From Batkoa obscura (lineage: Eukaryota > Entomophthoromycota > Entomophthoromycetes > Entomophthorales > Batkoaceae), in assembly GCA_030770535.1 (NCBI GenBank), contig JASVEC010000013.1, positions 806,001-870,000 on the forward strand: a DNA stretch of 64,000 nt, in the 5' to 3' direction. The notes below the pieces were generated by a model. That model saw only the letters and a program-made list of their open reading frames with translations. It was not told the DNA's origin and ran no database searches. Positions 12,041-24,899 of this stretch are shown here, one piece after another. Position 1 is the first letter of the stretch, and every line of letters begins with the position of its first letter. The translations under genes were made by a program, and so were the position numbers.

Positions 12041-13055
12041 ATGAGAGTATTCACTTTATTTATCTCCTTTTCAACCCTCATCATCAACGTAACAGTATGC
12101 TTTAAACAGGTCAATTTCAAAACTCAGACTCAAACTCAATTATTAAACGAAACTTTACGTTTAAGTGCCTATTTTGCTAATGCAGCATATTGTCCAAAGT
12201 GGCTTTTATTGAAATGGAAGTGTGGTAAACCATGTTCAACAATAACTAAAGGGTTTCAGTTGATTAAATATTATGAAGATTGGTTATTAGGTTCCTCAGC
12301 TTATATAGGAGAAATAGGAAATAAGGAGAAAAAAGAAAAACAGTTGGTAATCGCTTTTAGAGGGTAGGTGTTATCATTTATTATTTTTTAAAATAAACAA
12401 AAATTTAAATAATGAATGATAGCTAATAATTAATAATATTTTTAGGACCCAAAATTTTCAAGGAATAATGGTCGATTTAGTTAGTAGTAAATTAGATTAC
12501 TCATTTCAAAATTCAAAAGTCCATTATGGTTTTTTAAAAACCTATAACCGATTAAAGAAACCAATGTTACTCAAACTCACTGAATTGTTAATTTCTGAGG
12601 AGTACAAAGATGCATCAATATTAATAGTAGGTCATTCCCTTGGTGGTGCCTTAGGTACATTTATGGGGTTAGATTTAAAATTGAATTTAAAGATGAATAA
12701 TACCATTAATATCAATACCTTTGGAGCGCCAAGGATAGGTGACCTTAGCTTTGCTAAACTTGTTACAAAAACATTCAAGAATAATAATAATGACAATAAT
12801 AAGTGTTCTTTACTTCGAGTTGCTAATAGGGATGATATTATAACTCATTTACCATTAAGTAAAAACGGATTTTATCATAATCCTCATGAAATATTATTAT
12901 TTAATGATAATACTTGGAAAGAGTGTAACGATTTAGGTATAGATCCTGTGAATGGATTTGAAGACCCAGATTGTTTAAATGCTGGTAAGAATTTAAATAT
13001 TTATTCTCATTTAGCTTATTTTGATCTTACTTTTGGATTGGAATGTACTTTATGA
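12041..13055 (+). CDS. Secreted class 3 (alpha/beta hydrolase) lipase
   Basis: Extracellular triacylglycerol lipase of the fungal Lipase_3 family. Two exons (12041..12363 and 12446..13055) give about 310 residues. A signal peptide is clear: MRVFTLFISFSTLIINVTVC. The exon junction restores FRGTQNFQG, the family's conserved FRGT segment at the oxyanion hole. The nucleophile elbow is GHSLGG, with serine near residue 172. The catalytic Asp is probably in NRDDIITHLP and the His in IYSHLAYF, both at normal positions. Cys residues (YCPKW, KCGKPC, WKECN, DPDCL, LECTL) suggest disulfides. Intact and probably active. Substrate is not readable from sequence; a phospholipase or feruloyl-esterase-like role is possible in this family. 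Confidence 0.92.
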
Positions 13056-13234
13056 TAATTTATATAAACTTGGGTTAATTAATTTTATTTTGAATATAAT
13101 CACTTCTATTATATTTTACTTTACATAAAAGATAAATAATTATTAACTTTATTTTATTTTTTCTATTTATTTAATAAATAACTCTATTATTGTTAATATA
13201 TAAATTAAATGTATTATTATCTAGTCTAAATGGT

Positions 13235-15010
13235 TTATAAGCTAAACAAGTCCCAATTGTTGTTATAATTAGCTAAAAAGGAAGGCTTACTACACTGATT
13301 AAAAGAATTATAATATTCATAAGGAATTAATTGCTTTACTGGGGCATTAAACTCACATATTGGCTCTCTTGTTAACAATTCATCTATCAAACTCCAAAAT
13401 CGCAATTTATTATCAGTACCACCTATAATTTAATTAGTGTTATATTAATATTATGTTAATATTATTATCTATTATTATATTAACTTACCACAAATTAAAG
13501 TATTAGTATCTTTATGAATCATAAATTTTAAATCATATAAATACTCATTAGAATACCCGTTAAACTCTTTAATAATTTTCAATTCACTATTACTATCCTT
13601 AATCATTCTATAATCATGCATAAATATCTAATTATATCATTATTGATTAGAATTATTATGAATAATAAATATACTGAATTACCCCACTCTTTACGGATGA
13701 GCATAATATATTATATGCATTGTATTTTTCAATTTGATTGACTAAATGATTATATTTAATAATTCCTCTATTAAATGTTGTTTTTTTTTGTCGCAAATCG
13801 TACAGGTGTACTATCCCATCTCTACTACCCGATAAAAATAAGTTAGGCTAAAAGAATTAAGTAAAAGAATTATATTAACTATAAATACTTACATTATCAT
13901 TTAGCAAACAAAGACTGCGTGTGTCTTTTTTGGACATTTTATATGACTTTGTTTGATTTGTAGTATTATGATCCAAATCCAATAATTTAATGCCATTTGA
14001 ACATCCCAATATAAATTTATTGTTATTTGTTGCCTCCATACACCAAATACTTGAATCATCTTTATAGCTGAAAGGTCGCTGTATAGAGCCTAAAAAGTCC
14101 ATTAAATTTATTAACTGATAATAGCAAAATTTTAGATATATTTAATAGCTACCTAGTCCTGTCGTGAAATCATTAAATCCTTTAATTAAATGAAATTTTC
14201 CCGTTATTTCTGCTTCTCCAAGGCTTGTAAAGCTAATAGCTAAAATTAAATATTTTCACTTCTTAAATCATCATCTTCCTTACACTAAATTATTTTTTGC
14301 CAATTTTAAACTAGTTATCTAAAAGAATGTTAATAAATTAGTTATAAAAAACAAAAGAATATCACCTGACTCAAGTCTGAATAAAGAGTATTTGACTGCA
14401 CATTTATTTTAGTTTCTTTCTCTAAATCCACGTTTGGATGATCAAACTTGATGATTCTAAACAATGAATTACTGTTATAAAAAAAAAACTAATAAAAAAC
14501 CTTACTTCACTTTCCCTGATGCTGTACCAATAATAACATACTTTCCAACTAACTAATAAAAAATCGTTATTATCACAAAGTATCTAAATAGTAAATCTAT
14601 TTTATCCTTACCAAACTACATTTTGCTTCTAAATTACTCCCATGAAAACTAACTTTCTTCCTAAACATCAAACTCATTTGAGGTTTCAAAAACAATTCAT
14701 TAAATTCTGCTCCATTAATCCTAATATCCATCCTCCTCCTAGCCCAAAGTATACTTTGTAGCCCAGATACATTGTTAAATGGTATACTCAGTTTATCTTT
14801 TATGATTAGTTGCCCTTTTCTACTAAGAAGTGTATCAAGCTTTTGTTTTTTATTTGCTTTTTTTGAGTTTTTGATAGAATTGACAGTGTACTGAGGATGT
14901 TGTCGAGTAGTTGAGGATGATGATGTTGGGATGTTTGTTGGGCCACCTTGAGTTATTTTGAAATATCGGTTCCTTTCAGGGTCGAAATAAAAGCCTGGTA
15001 AGTCTCGCAT
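13235..15010 (-). CDS. DCAF4-like WD40-repeat protein
   Basis: Probable substrate-receptor-type WD protein of CUL4-DDB1 ligases. The N-terminus LPGFYFDPERNRYFKI is the DCAF4/WDR21 signature (human has LPGFYYDPEKNRYF). About eight exons follow with weak WD blades, for example SSIWCMEATNNNKFILGCSNG with KLLDLDH, and in the last exon GGTDNKLRFWSLIDELL. The protein ends FLANYNNNWDLFSL, stop ending at 13235. A Ser/Thr-rich and Lys-rich linker (KNSKKANKKQKLD) separates the N-terminal motif from the propeller. The middle exon borders were read by eye. Convergent with the lipase gene, 179 bp between stops. Confidence 0.8.
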
Positions 15011-15624
15011 TTTTTTGAGTGAGATTTATTAAAATTGGAAAAATAAAATTGAAAGATTGGATTTTGAAAATAAGTTAATTTAAAAAATGTTTAATTTAAT
15101 TTTATTAAATTAAACTAGATTGTGATATCTATAATGATTTGGTTGTTTTTCCAGTAAATATAATAATGGGGGTAATTTAAAGACAATAAAATCCAAAGTC
15201 AATATGTAAACAAGTCAATCAAAAATAATATTTATTATAAAAAAGGTTGGCATCCAGGATGGATGTCAATTGTTTTTATATACTCTATTTTTGCTTTATT
15301 CATAAATTACATTAGCAAAATGTAGTGTAATTTTTTATAGCATTTTGCATGAATCCGTTTTTTAAAAAAAACTCACATTTCATGACAAGATGCTAAAAAT
15401 CCAGTTGTTTGCTACTGTTATGAAGTATGTAGCATTAAAAATGAAAAACAAAGTTACGCTAATTACTTAAATTGTCTAATTTGGTAAACTAGTTCGATCT
15501 TCATTAGATAGTTTAAATGGCTAAGAGATGAAAATAAAAATTTCAACTTTGAAAAAGTAAGCAACCAAATTTACTCAATTAAGAATTAACAAAGAATATT
15601 GTAGAGAATAAAATTTAAATATTG
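15011..15624. other. Intergenic, no gene seen
   Basis: AT-rich sequence upstream of the DCAF4-like gene. Holds its promoter; no open frame or named repeat seen. Confidence 0.5.
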
Positions 15625-16900
15625 TAATGTCACTAGATAAGTTTCATTCAAATAAAAAGGCTAAAGACAACTTAAAACAATATTTTCAGTCACTTATAAT
15701 TAATTCAGATGCAAATAAAGCTGACAGTTAAACCAAATTAATATCACAAAATGAAAGGATTTTTAACGGCAGATTGGTAATAGTACAACTGATGAATCAT
15801 TTCTTTATAGAGGTTGGCTTTTTGACTTGAAGTTAAAATTTCTGCGCTAATCAGTTAAACTAAAGTTCCTTTATACATGAATATTACAATGTGTTAATAG
15901 TTATATTTTCAATAATTCAACCCTTTCAATGCTTTTTATACATATATTATAACTTATTATTGCTATGGGTATAGCTGGTGGTGTATCTTAAGATAATCTT
16001 TAATAATAACATATATGCGAAAATCTAAGAAGTCGAAATTGTCATATAAAACAAGTAATGGTAAAATTCAAATATAATTATATATATGCAATAGACTTGA
16101 GAGTATATATAAAAAGAATCAAAGGGCTATGATGACTTAATAAGAGCAGGGCATTCATCGGAATATTTATCTGGCTTGAATGTGTATTAGTTTACGGTGA
16201 TACATGCAAATTGAACGGCTATAGCATTTTTCATAATAATATTCAATCAGTAAACTTGAGCAATTTGAAATATACAAATGCTATTATTTACTTAAATGAT
16301 GATATTTTTAGCATCGGTAAAGCAAAGCATTGAAGCGTGTAATCGGCAACAAATCAATTTCATCTTATTGAGATGCTAATTATTGTAGTAGCAATAATAA
16401 TATAAGATTATTGCATCTGATTTAGAATCCCTTGACTTAGAAAAAAATGCAATCAAATTAAGAACTACAATTGAGTCAACAGTGAAAAAAGAGAATGGAA
16501 TATTTACCTAATTATATAAAACAAGGACTTATATTGAGAAAAAAACACCGAAAATAGGATGTTCAATGGAAAGGAGGGTTCAGAAATTGATTAATTTATA
16601 AGGATTTTAATTGGAGTGGTTTGATTATTTGCTACCACTTATGGGTTATATTGTAATTATAAGGAAAATAAAGATCAAAATAAGTTAACTCCACCTTCCC
16701 CTCCTTTAGACTCGTTAGAATTATCATGTTCTAATGAAAAATAGTAGATAAATGTGGCATCTGAGAGCCGAATCCTCATTATATCAATTCTTCAACAATA
16801 AGTTAAAGTACGAATCAAACCAACTTATGATCCAGCACATCTTTGTCATAATGTTACTACTACTTCATTAATAATAAATTAACCAAAATAAACTCAAAGA
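15625..16900 (+). pseudogene. Old kelch/TM gene relic
   Basis: Heavily decayed copy of the kelch membrane protein encoded at 23112-24800. Matching islands appear in the right order on the plus strand: LDKFHSN (near 15632), RAGHSSEYLSGLN then VYGD (16147-16200), a SLDLEKNAIKLRTTIEST run (16430-16480) and YIKQGLILRK-like remains. A hydrophobic membrane-type stretch with TPPSPPLDSLELSCSNE follows (16690-16740), then an NPHYINSST-like piece matching the C-terminal tail. Stops and frameshifts are frequent in every frame. More diverged than the copy at 26205, so an older duplication. Confidence 0.6.
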
Positions 16901-18801
16901 AAGGGAAAGCTATATTTAATATTAATTTGAATATAAATTGTGTTATTTTATTTATTTGATAATCAAAATAGACAAACTTTCTTTTATAACACTTGCCGCT
17001 ATTAGAATATATACAACCTAGTGTAGGTCCAGGGGTATAATTGATTGGAGTCTTCTTTTATTTAATTAAGATAATTCAAATACATGCTAGAGTGCCTTCT
17101 ATCAATTAAGTAATTTGATGATAAAGCCTTCCTTGCCTTTAAGTTGTAGCTATAATGGTTTTTTATCATTCTGATCAAGCTTCCATCTTCCTGCCTCTTA
17201 AAGTTTACACCAAGTTAACTTTCTAAAATTCTTATCATATGAGTATCAAATCATAACAATTATATTTTAAAAATAACCAATTATACATTCCTTTAATTTG
17301 ATTTGCAAACGCGCTCTAAGTCGGTTAGTGTGACAAAAAAATAAATTAAAATTAAAAGGCTGAAAAATTAAATTAGGAAATATAGATTTGAATCTGGATT
17401 TTAAAAAGTATAAAAGAAACAATATCATTTTAAAAAAAATAGAAACTCACCTTTATTATTTACACAAGGAACGTTCACTGAATATACTCAATTATTTATA
17501 GTATTGCCTCAGCTATTATTCTTAATAATCCTTGGTACAATTGGCACTCTTTGCAGCACAATCTGGCACATTGTTTACCTTTTATTTTTTACAAATGTTG
17601 TAACGATTTTGCAACATAATAACTGTTATTTAAGAAAAATTTACGTCAATGATTTTTAAACTTGTAAGGACCAAGCTTTAAAAAAATTAGCTACATAAGT
17701 AATTGGATTATAAAAAGTTGAGCAAAAGTCGTAAAAGAGTTGCAGTAGGCTGTAAAGCTGGATATATCGCATAGAACAACTGAGCAGCTGTGAACTAGCT
17801 TGATTGGAAATGTTAGGAAAAAAGAGCTAAGGTGTTGTTTTCTTTGTCACTTTTCATAGTGTTAGCCGTTTTTTCATTTGACTGCTTTATAGTAGCTCCA
17901 TTACAATAAAACAATAAACTGCTTGTGAATGACAGCAATTTTTTGAAATATAAAGTCTGAAAATATTCGGAAATGGTATGTTTTAAGTTGTAAAATATAT
18001 TGTCAAATAATTTATAGCTTTTTTTATTAGAAAGTCAAGCTTACATATATAATTATATATACTTTCTTTACTTTATAAATTAAAGTATTAAAAAATGGAC
18101 AATTTCAATATATACCCAGGTTTTTTTGAGTTGTATCAATTGCTTATAAGAAATAGTAATTGTTAAAAAAGTACTGAAGTTATTTAGCATCTCTTTTGAT
18201 TAAAAAACAAGCATTCAAAATATATGTATAAAAATTTAAATACAGTTATAACTTTATCTCAATATAATCAAATAAATTTAAGATAAATTCAATTGTGAAA
18301 ATAGTTTTAATCAGGTAAAATTATATGATATTAAAGATGATGCGTTACTGTATGACAAAGTTAAAAATGATGTTTTATTAAATAAAATTATTAAGTATAT
18401 TAAAAACAATAAACATTAAAATGTTGTTTTTATCTAAAAAAATTTAAAAGGTAAAAATACCCCAAGTGTTTTATTAGTAAAAGTAGAAAAAAGCTAAACA
18501 AAAGTTAAAAATGTAGGAAAAAAGCTTAAAAAGGTATTAAAAAAAGTGAAAAGAGGGTTAATAATCGATTATTCAATTAATGGGATATACTCAAGCTCTT
18601 AAGTATCTGCTTCAAATATGGATAAAACTAACAATATATTTGATTTAAGACATTAAGTATAAGCTTATTTTTGTAGTATAAAATTAGGTTTGCTTTTTAA
18701 ACTGTTTAATATACATATAACTATATTTGTATATTAATTGAACTTTTTTATTTTTTATAACACTTTAATAAAATTATTTTTAATTATTAAAATAATGATA
18801 T
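16901..18801. other. Gene-poor AT-rich stretch with one hydrophobic coding relic
   Basis: No intact gene. Apart from the fragment at 17447-17662, only AT-rich sequence and short simple runs are seen. Confidence 0.45.
17447..17662 (+). pseudogene. Possible membrane-transporter fragment
   Basis: An open frame without ATG contains a hydrophobic run, EYTQLFIVLPQLLFLIIL, then GTIGTLCSTIW and a second hydrophobic segment. The IVLPQ pattern recalls sugar-porter (GPH/SUT-like) membrane segments. Family assignment is a guess, and chance hydrophobicity in AT-rich DNA is possible. Confidence 0.2.
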
Positions 18802-18896
18802 AGGGAAGTATTTTTGTGTTTAAGAATTTTACTACCAATTTTTCTGCTCAAATAGCGCTTAAAAGATGGAAAAAGTGAAGCCAAAAAAACACCCCC
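18802..18896 (+). mobile_element. MITE copy 3
   Basis: AGGGAAGTATTTTTGTG at the left, CCAAAAAAACACCCCC at the right, core TCAAATAGCGCTTAAAAGATGG. Flanks no longer match, so an older insertion. Confidence 0.8.
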
Positions 18897-18949
18897 ATTG
18901 TTGTTTCTAACTTGACTAAGTGGTATTTTATAAAATTTTGAACATATAT

Positions 18950-20470
18950 ATTACATCATGTCATCAAAATAACTTTCGCAGTCTGAATTTTTAACTTTTG
19001 ATATGAGATGACCAATTACTTGCTTCATATCATCTTCAGTAGCAGGCGTACCATTGATATTTAAAAGCAAATAAAATCTTACAAAATGTAAAATGTATAC
19101 AAAAAAGATCCAGCGGGATTCAGGTTAGTTGAATAAGGTAAAAGAGTTCCAAATTGATAGATAGTGTTGATTAAAGTACTTTCTGGATAATAAGCTCCAC
19201 AAATGATTGCATTGTTCATGGATATCCAAGGTCCATCTATGCTTGTATTTTGATCTAACTTTATAACTACTTCTTTGAGGAATACGACAATAAAGTTCTC
19301 GTTCTAGAATCCCTATCAAATGTCTTATAATATGCTACTTTACTATCGGACATAACAAATATTAAAGAAATATTTTTTACTTCCATTGTTGGTAAGACCA
19401 TATTTATGCTTTGTTTTTCTAAACCCCCTAAATATTTTTCGCTTATTGAATAGTCAAAACTAGCTTTGTGTATATAAATAAAATTTTTAATGTTATTAAG
19501 AAGATGTGAAGCGACTTTTTTGAAAAAACCAGCTCTTTTAGCTATAACCTCTATACCTTTTATATTTTTTGGCACAAGAAGTGAGTTTTTGAAGGTTGTT
19601 TTAAACAATATTAACGCTTTGATTGATCATTGGAGCCATTAGCGGTTTGTTTTCTATCTTACAATGTAAAGCTGTTTTTATTGTTCAAAAGTAAACCCTT
19701 TTTTCTCAATACAAATTTTGTTAATTTCACAAAGAATATTTTCATATTTATATTGTTGCTTTTTTTATTGGCAAACTCTTTTTTATCAGTAACATTTACT
19801 GCACTGCTATTGTTTGTGGCTAATTGAACCGTATTATTCTCTATTGACTTTTCCTTTTCAAGAGCCAAATTGAGCAAAAAGCCCTTATCTTGAATTCCTA
19901 TTTTGTTATATTTATTGTTTAAAAAGGTTTTCAACTTGACACAATCTTCTATAGTAATTGTACCTTCACGTGCATTTTTTATTATTTGATTCCTTTCATT
20001 CCTTATAATAGTTTGTGAATAATTAACTGTAAGGCCAACTTTTCCTACTTCCTCTGAGGTGTTTACCCCTTGGATTATTATCAATTACCATAATTCATTA
20101 AAGTTATCATTTGTTTTGTTAAAGGCTGTCTTAACTGGACTTTTTGATTTATTAAGTTGTTGCTCACATTGTTTCTCTTCAATGATATTCTTTTCCGATC
20201 CACTTTTTTATTAATAATAGCTTTCTTTGTAGCAGCGAAGCTAATATTCAATAAGTTTGGTGAGATATAATTTGAATTCCCTTTACCAATAATTAATTTC
20301 GCGAAACCGTCCTTTGCCTCCTTAATAAATCTGCTATAAAGCTGTGCGTTTGTCTTTTGTTTAGAATTACATTCTGTTCTCTTGGCATTTTTACTGTAGA
20401 TATCTATTATAAAATAGATTGAATTATTTAGAATAAGCACTAGTACTTCACCTTTATCTTTTTTACATAA
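18950..20470 (-). pseudogene. Decayed gene of unknown family
   Basis: Three consecutive coding-like blocks on the minus strand (about 20440-20081, 20084-19659, 19608-19267), plus a tail to about 18950. They read as protein of ordinary complexity, for example DGFAKLIIGKGNSNYISPN, TITIEDCVKLKTFLNNKYNK, SLIFVMSDSKVAYYKTFDRD and IDGPWISMNNAIICGAYYPE. The blocks change frame without convincing splice sites and lack an ATG at the front, so I read this as a broken gene. The last block could be spliced at a GTAAGATTT donor. I do not recognise the family. A real multi-exon gene with unusual introns cannot be excluded. Confidence 0.35.
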
Positions 20471-21945
20471 TGATTTTTAACAAAAACCAAAGAGTTTAAA
20501 TGAGAGCGATCAATTTATATAGACCAAACGCTTATATACATAGATATAAATGGAAAATTAACTACTTGCTATTGATGTTACAAAAACTTCCTACCAGCTA
20601 TTAGCCTTTATCAGCAAGTTAACATATTAAAATCATTAAAGATCAAGTGGATTTTTTTGAGTAAATTACAATAAACTCATACTTAGCACTTTATATCTTA
20701 TTAGATATAAATTATCATCAAGTAAGGTATAACCATAGATTAATTTCAAATAAACAGGTACTGAGAATTTTTTCCTCTTTAGTTTCAAAAAGTCAGTCTT
20801 AATATCAAATTAAAAAACACCTCATTTAACTATTGTCTCTCCTAAAATATGGTAAATATGATCACTTTCCCAAGTTTATTAATAATAAACTATTGTAACT
20901 AACTATCGGTCAACTGAAACTCTTTTAACTATATCATAATATTTTGGGACTGAGATGTCAATTTGTTTATTATTTGAATATCAAAATAAAAAGAGCTCAA
21001 TAAAAAAGTGTTAAAAAACACCTGTTTAAAGGTTATTTACTATCCTTGTTTTTATTATGACTGCTTTTAGAATTTTAGAAAAAAGGGAAAATAATTAGAG
21101 CATAAGAGAGTCGGAATTTAGATAATAATAGAAAAGTTTATTTTGATTTAGTGGAGATTATAAAAGGCGAGTACAACCAATAGTAGTATATAATAATAGT
21201 ATATAATAATAGTATAAATCAATTATTAGTTTAGATTATTACGTTTAAATACTAAGTAAAGCGCTCAATAATTTATTAAAATCTATAAAGATAAAGGAGT
21301 CAATAATCATTTTTAGAGCTTGCTTTATTTATTACATTAATCAAATGTACTTTAACAAAGGAAAATGAATTAAGTTCATTTGACGAAATCTAAAAATTAT
21401 TAAAATGACAATGACAATGACAATGATAATGATAGAAATAACTTAAGGGTGAAGAAATAACATTGTGAATTATTTTAAAGCAAAAATAGTTAAAGTGGGT
21501 TTATCTATTTTATAGCGAATTTATAAATCACCAACCATTGATAAAAATTAAACCATTAACAGACAATTAATGAAAATGAAATTGTATATTATCACTACCT
21601 CATTGACTCAACAAATATTAGATCATTAGAAGTTTCAAGAGAGGACAACGTACTGGGAATATTTATTGATGTTTTTGATGTTGATTTTGTAATTATTCTA
21701 TTTTTTGATAAGAATGTTAGTTAATTTAATTCAATAGTTTTATTAGTAAATTAAATTCACTTTCAAAATAATAAGAATATATAGATTGTAAACAGTAATT
21801 AGAGTTGTTATTAAAGCATAAGTTTTACCGTTTTGAAAACTTAATTTTTATAAAATAGTAAAAAAAGGTAAATTTTATTAACATTGTTATATTGAATCAG
21901 TATTTCTAATTATTGTTAATTTTATATTATTCCATATTGCTATAT

Positions 21946-22041
21946 GGGGGTGTATTTTTTTGTTTAAGAATTTTACTAACAATCTTTCCGCTCAAATAGT
22001 GCCTAAAATGGAAAAAATAATGAAACCAAAAAAACACCCCC
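21946..22041 (+). mobile_element. MITE copy 4
   Basis: One of the cleanest copies: GGGGGTGTATTTTTTTG at the left, CAAAAAAACACCCCC at the right, ATAT duplicated on both sides (21942-21945, 22042-22045). Confidence 0.9.
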
Positions 22042-23012
22042 ATATAAATTCTCCGTGTTAATAATAAATTCTAGTTTTAATACTATGGAGTTTAAATAAA
22101 CGCAATTTTTAATTGTTTAGAGAAAGCAGTCAAAGTGTATATCTACTTGAGTTAAACAGTAGTTTTTTGATAATTAATAATTTAATAAAATGCTAAAAAG
22201 GGATTATGTTAGTAATTGCAAGTAAATTTATTGTGGTAAATTTGTTTTAAATTTGAGTTGAAATCGGTAAGGAACTGGGGGGACATTACAGGCTTAGAAT
22301 TTTAACTTTTATAATAATGAAAGTAATTATGTCTATCTTTTTTTATAAAATTATTTAGTTTAATAATATATTTCTTGTATTGGTTAGTTTTATAGTAGTT
22401 CACAGTTTTTTAAATAATTGAAAAATAAAAGTTGCAACTTTATTAATAATTGCCAATTCCTTTCTTTTTAATATTAAAAAACTACACAATACTTTGAAAA
22501 GAAAAATATAAAAAAATAAAGTAAAGAGATATAAATATTGTAAGTGAAGAAAAGTAAAAGAGGTAGTGTTGAGTATTTTGCAATTAAAGAGAGGCTACTT
22601 CAGTTTAAAATCTGTTAACTTCGCTATAGCTAAATTCCATTTAACAAATTTAAATTCACCTATCTGAAAGGTAACCTGTATATAAAATAAAGATAGCGTT
22701 TGGAAATGCAAGAGAATTATCGGTTGTGAGTCTTTATAAAATGAAAGGGTAGTTTGAGTTTACTAGTTACGATAGGTACTTATAAAAATAAAAATAAAAA
22801 ACAGAAGTCATTTATTAATTATTCTATAAGCTTGTTTGTTAAACGTAGATATATATAATAAGATGCTTCAAGAAAACTAATACTAAGTTTAGAAATTACT
22901 GTAAAATGATTCAAAAAACAAACCAATAATAGTTACTTTTTTCAATTTGTTAAAAAATATAATACTCAAATTTTAAATTTAAAAAATATTTAACAAGTTG
23001 AACTTATTAGTA

Positions 23013-23014
23013 TA

Positions 23015-23045
<31 letters not shown>

Positions 23046-23047
23046 AA
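23013..23047. repeat. AAAT microsatellite
   Basis: About eight tandem AAAT units just downstream (3') of the kelch gene. Confidence 0.9.
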
Positions 23048-23111
23048 ATTTAAAAATTTAAAAAAAGAAGAACAATAAAATAAATGGTGAAATAATAGTT
23101 AATAATAGTTG

Positions 23112-24800
23112 TCAAAAGCTACTAGTTGCATTAATAATAGTGTCATCTGTAATGGAACCAATATTAAAAGCAGTTGTCTCTTCATTTAAGTTTATTTTAG
23201 TAGATTTAGTAGATAAAGGAGGTGAATTATTGCAACGAAATAATATCATTGGTTCATTGAAATGACTTAATTCATTTTCCAGAATATGAATTGAATTGGC
23301 ATAATGAGAATTCAAATCCCAAATCCCATACTCGTCACCATTTTTAGTATTAGGTAAAGATAGATTTAATGACGATAAAAATGTAGAAGATGGGTTTAAT
23401 CCGAGCATGTTACATTTTTTATACCATTTCCATTTTTTATATTTATTTACAAAATAGCAACAAAGAATGATTAATACAATAGTAAATAAAATTACTCCGA
23501 ATATGATTCCAACAATATCAGAGGTATTTAAATAACGCGTTGGTTTTAGTTTATATGGGTCTACATAATAATTCATAACTTCATCTGATGTATATAATTG
23601 ATTGAAATTTTCATTCTCTTTTTTTAATGCTGGTCCAATTGTGTTACTTAATTTGATTGTTTTCTTCTCTAGATCAAGTGTTTTTAAATCAATTGCGATA
23701 ATATCATATTGACTATCATTATTATTAATGTCTCCGTAAAAAAACACAACTTTGTCATTAATTAGCTCACTTGAATGCCATGCTCTACCAATGTCAAATA
23801 TTATATTATTAAAGTCGATAACTTTGATTTTTGTCCATTGCCAATCAGTTAAATTCAATAGCTGAATATCACTATATAAAGTAATATAATCATTTACTTT
23901 ATCTGTACCTCCATAAACCAGTATACAATTCAAATCAGATAAATAAGTAGCTGAATGTCCTATTCTTATTCTACCATCGTAATTCTTTGTTTCCATTTTT
24001 TTGTATAATCTCAAGTCTGTATTATAAATATGAGTATGCTTCAAATTCACCATTATTGATTCCTTAGAATAGCTTTGGGCTTTTGGGATAAACTCAATTT
24101 TAGATTCTCTATTGTCAAAATTTTCATAAGATAAGCCACCAAGTATAATCATAGTAGTAGAATTAATCATAGTAGCTGTATGAAAAGCACTAGGAGGCAT
24201 ACTTGAATCAATTTCAACTGTGGGATATGAAGAGTTACCATAGTCCAAGTTGAAAACTGTGAAATTACTAACTATTGTAGAAGTATTAGTATCTAAGTTT
24301 AATTGCCAGCCGCCATAGACAAATAAACTATCTTTCACGCTTGTTATTGAGCTACCGCTATAATTATCTATATGGTACTCAGGTTTGTTATTTTTAACAA
24401 TCCACAACTTTTTCATTAAACTAATTGTATACAATGATAAGAGACTGTCGCCTGTGTTATTAAATTTATTATTTGAGTGAAACTTATCTAACGTTGCCAT
24501 GGCATTTAAATTATTCTTATATGTGAAAAAATATATATCAAAATTACTGTCTATATAATTATTCTTCAAATTCGCATTTGGATAAATTTGGTTCAAGTTA
24601 ATACTTGATGTTAAATTGATTAAAAAGTGACTGTGGTTTAAACTTGGCTCTTTCCTGTTTATTACTTTTTCATTATAAATATCTTTCCTTGTTATTGTAT
24701 TATGGACTAGTAATATTTTGTCATACAATATCGTACTACATTTTGTAAACTCTTTGTTGCTATTCTTGACTTTCTGGAACTCATTACTATTTGCACTCAT
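23112..24800 (-). CDS. Kelch-repeat, single-pass membrane protein
   Basis: One long open exon. Kelch blades show the usual GG or YGG plus W pattern: SSITSVKDSLFVYGGWQ, HTATMINSTTMIILGGLSY, IGHSATYLSDLNCILVYGG and AWHSSELINDKVVFFYGD. A transmembrane helix follows (SDIVGIIFGVILFTIVLIIL), then basic WKWYKK and a cytosolic tail of about 90 residues. This layout fits the kelch/TM families expanded in arbuscular mycorrhizal fungi; ligand unknown. Start: the open frame reaches 24899 but holds no ATG before MSANSNEF at 24800..24798. A hydrophobic run (PFLLIKALLPLLM) lies just before that ATG and would make a good signal peptide, so an upstream exon or a lost start is possible. From ATG 24800 the protein is 562 residues. 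Shares a near-identical 414-bp tract with the pseudogene at 26205. Confidence 0.78.
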   Translation of the reverse strand: MSANSNEFQKVKNSNKEFTKCSTILYDKILLVHNTITRKDIYNEKVINRKEPSLNHSHFLINLTSSINLNQIYPNANLKNNYIDSNFDIYFFTYKNNLNAMATLDKFHSNNKFNNTGDSLLSLYTISLMKKLWIVKNNKPEYHIDNYSGSSITSVKDSLFVYGGWQLNLDTNTSTIVSNFTVFNLDYGNSSYPTVEIDSSMPPSAFHTATMINSTTMIILGGLSYENFDNRESKIEFIPKAQSYSKESIMVNLKHTHIYNTDLRLYKKMETKNYDGRIRIGHSATYLSDLNCILVYGGTDKVNDYITLYSDIQLLNLTDWQWTKIKVIDFNNIIFDIGRAWHSSELINDKVVFFYGDINNNDSQYDIIAIDLKTLDLEKKTIKLSNTIGPALKKENENFNQLYTSDEVMNYYVDPYKLKPTRYLNTSDIVGIIFGVILFTIVLIILCCYFVNKYKKWKWYKKCNMLGLNPSSTFLSSLNLSLPNTKNGDEYGIWDLNSHYANSIHILENELSHFNEPMILFRCNNSPPLSTKSTKINLNEETTAFNIGSITDDTIINATSSF

Positions 24801-24899
24801 TAGTAATGGCAATAACGCTTTTATTAGTAAAAATGGCCTATATATTGTATTTTGCTTTCTATCTTTAATCGTAGAATACCTATTTTCGTTTAAATACAC

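Larger units (their letters stand above)
20471..23111. other. Gene-poor AT-rich stretch
   Basis: Contains MITE copy 4 (21946-22041), a short ACAATG-type repeat near 21404-21435, an AGTATATAATAAT repeat near 21180-21215 and an AAAT microsatellite at 23013-23047. No gene recognised. Confidence 0.5.

Noticed and set aside
17300-17400. tRNA-like boxes (GTCGGTTAGTGTGAC and GATTTGAATCTGG)
   Set aside because: The A-box fit is poor and no stems pair; treated as chance.
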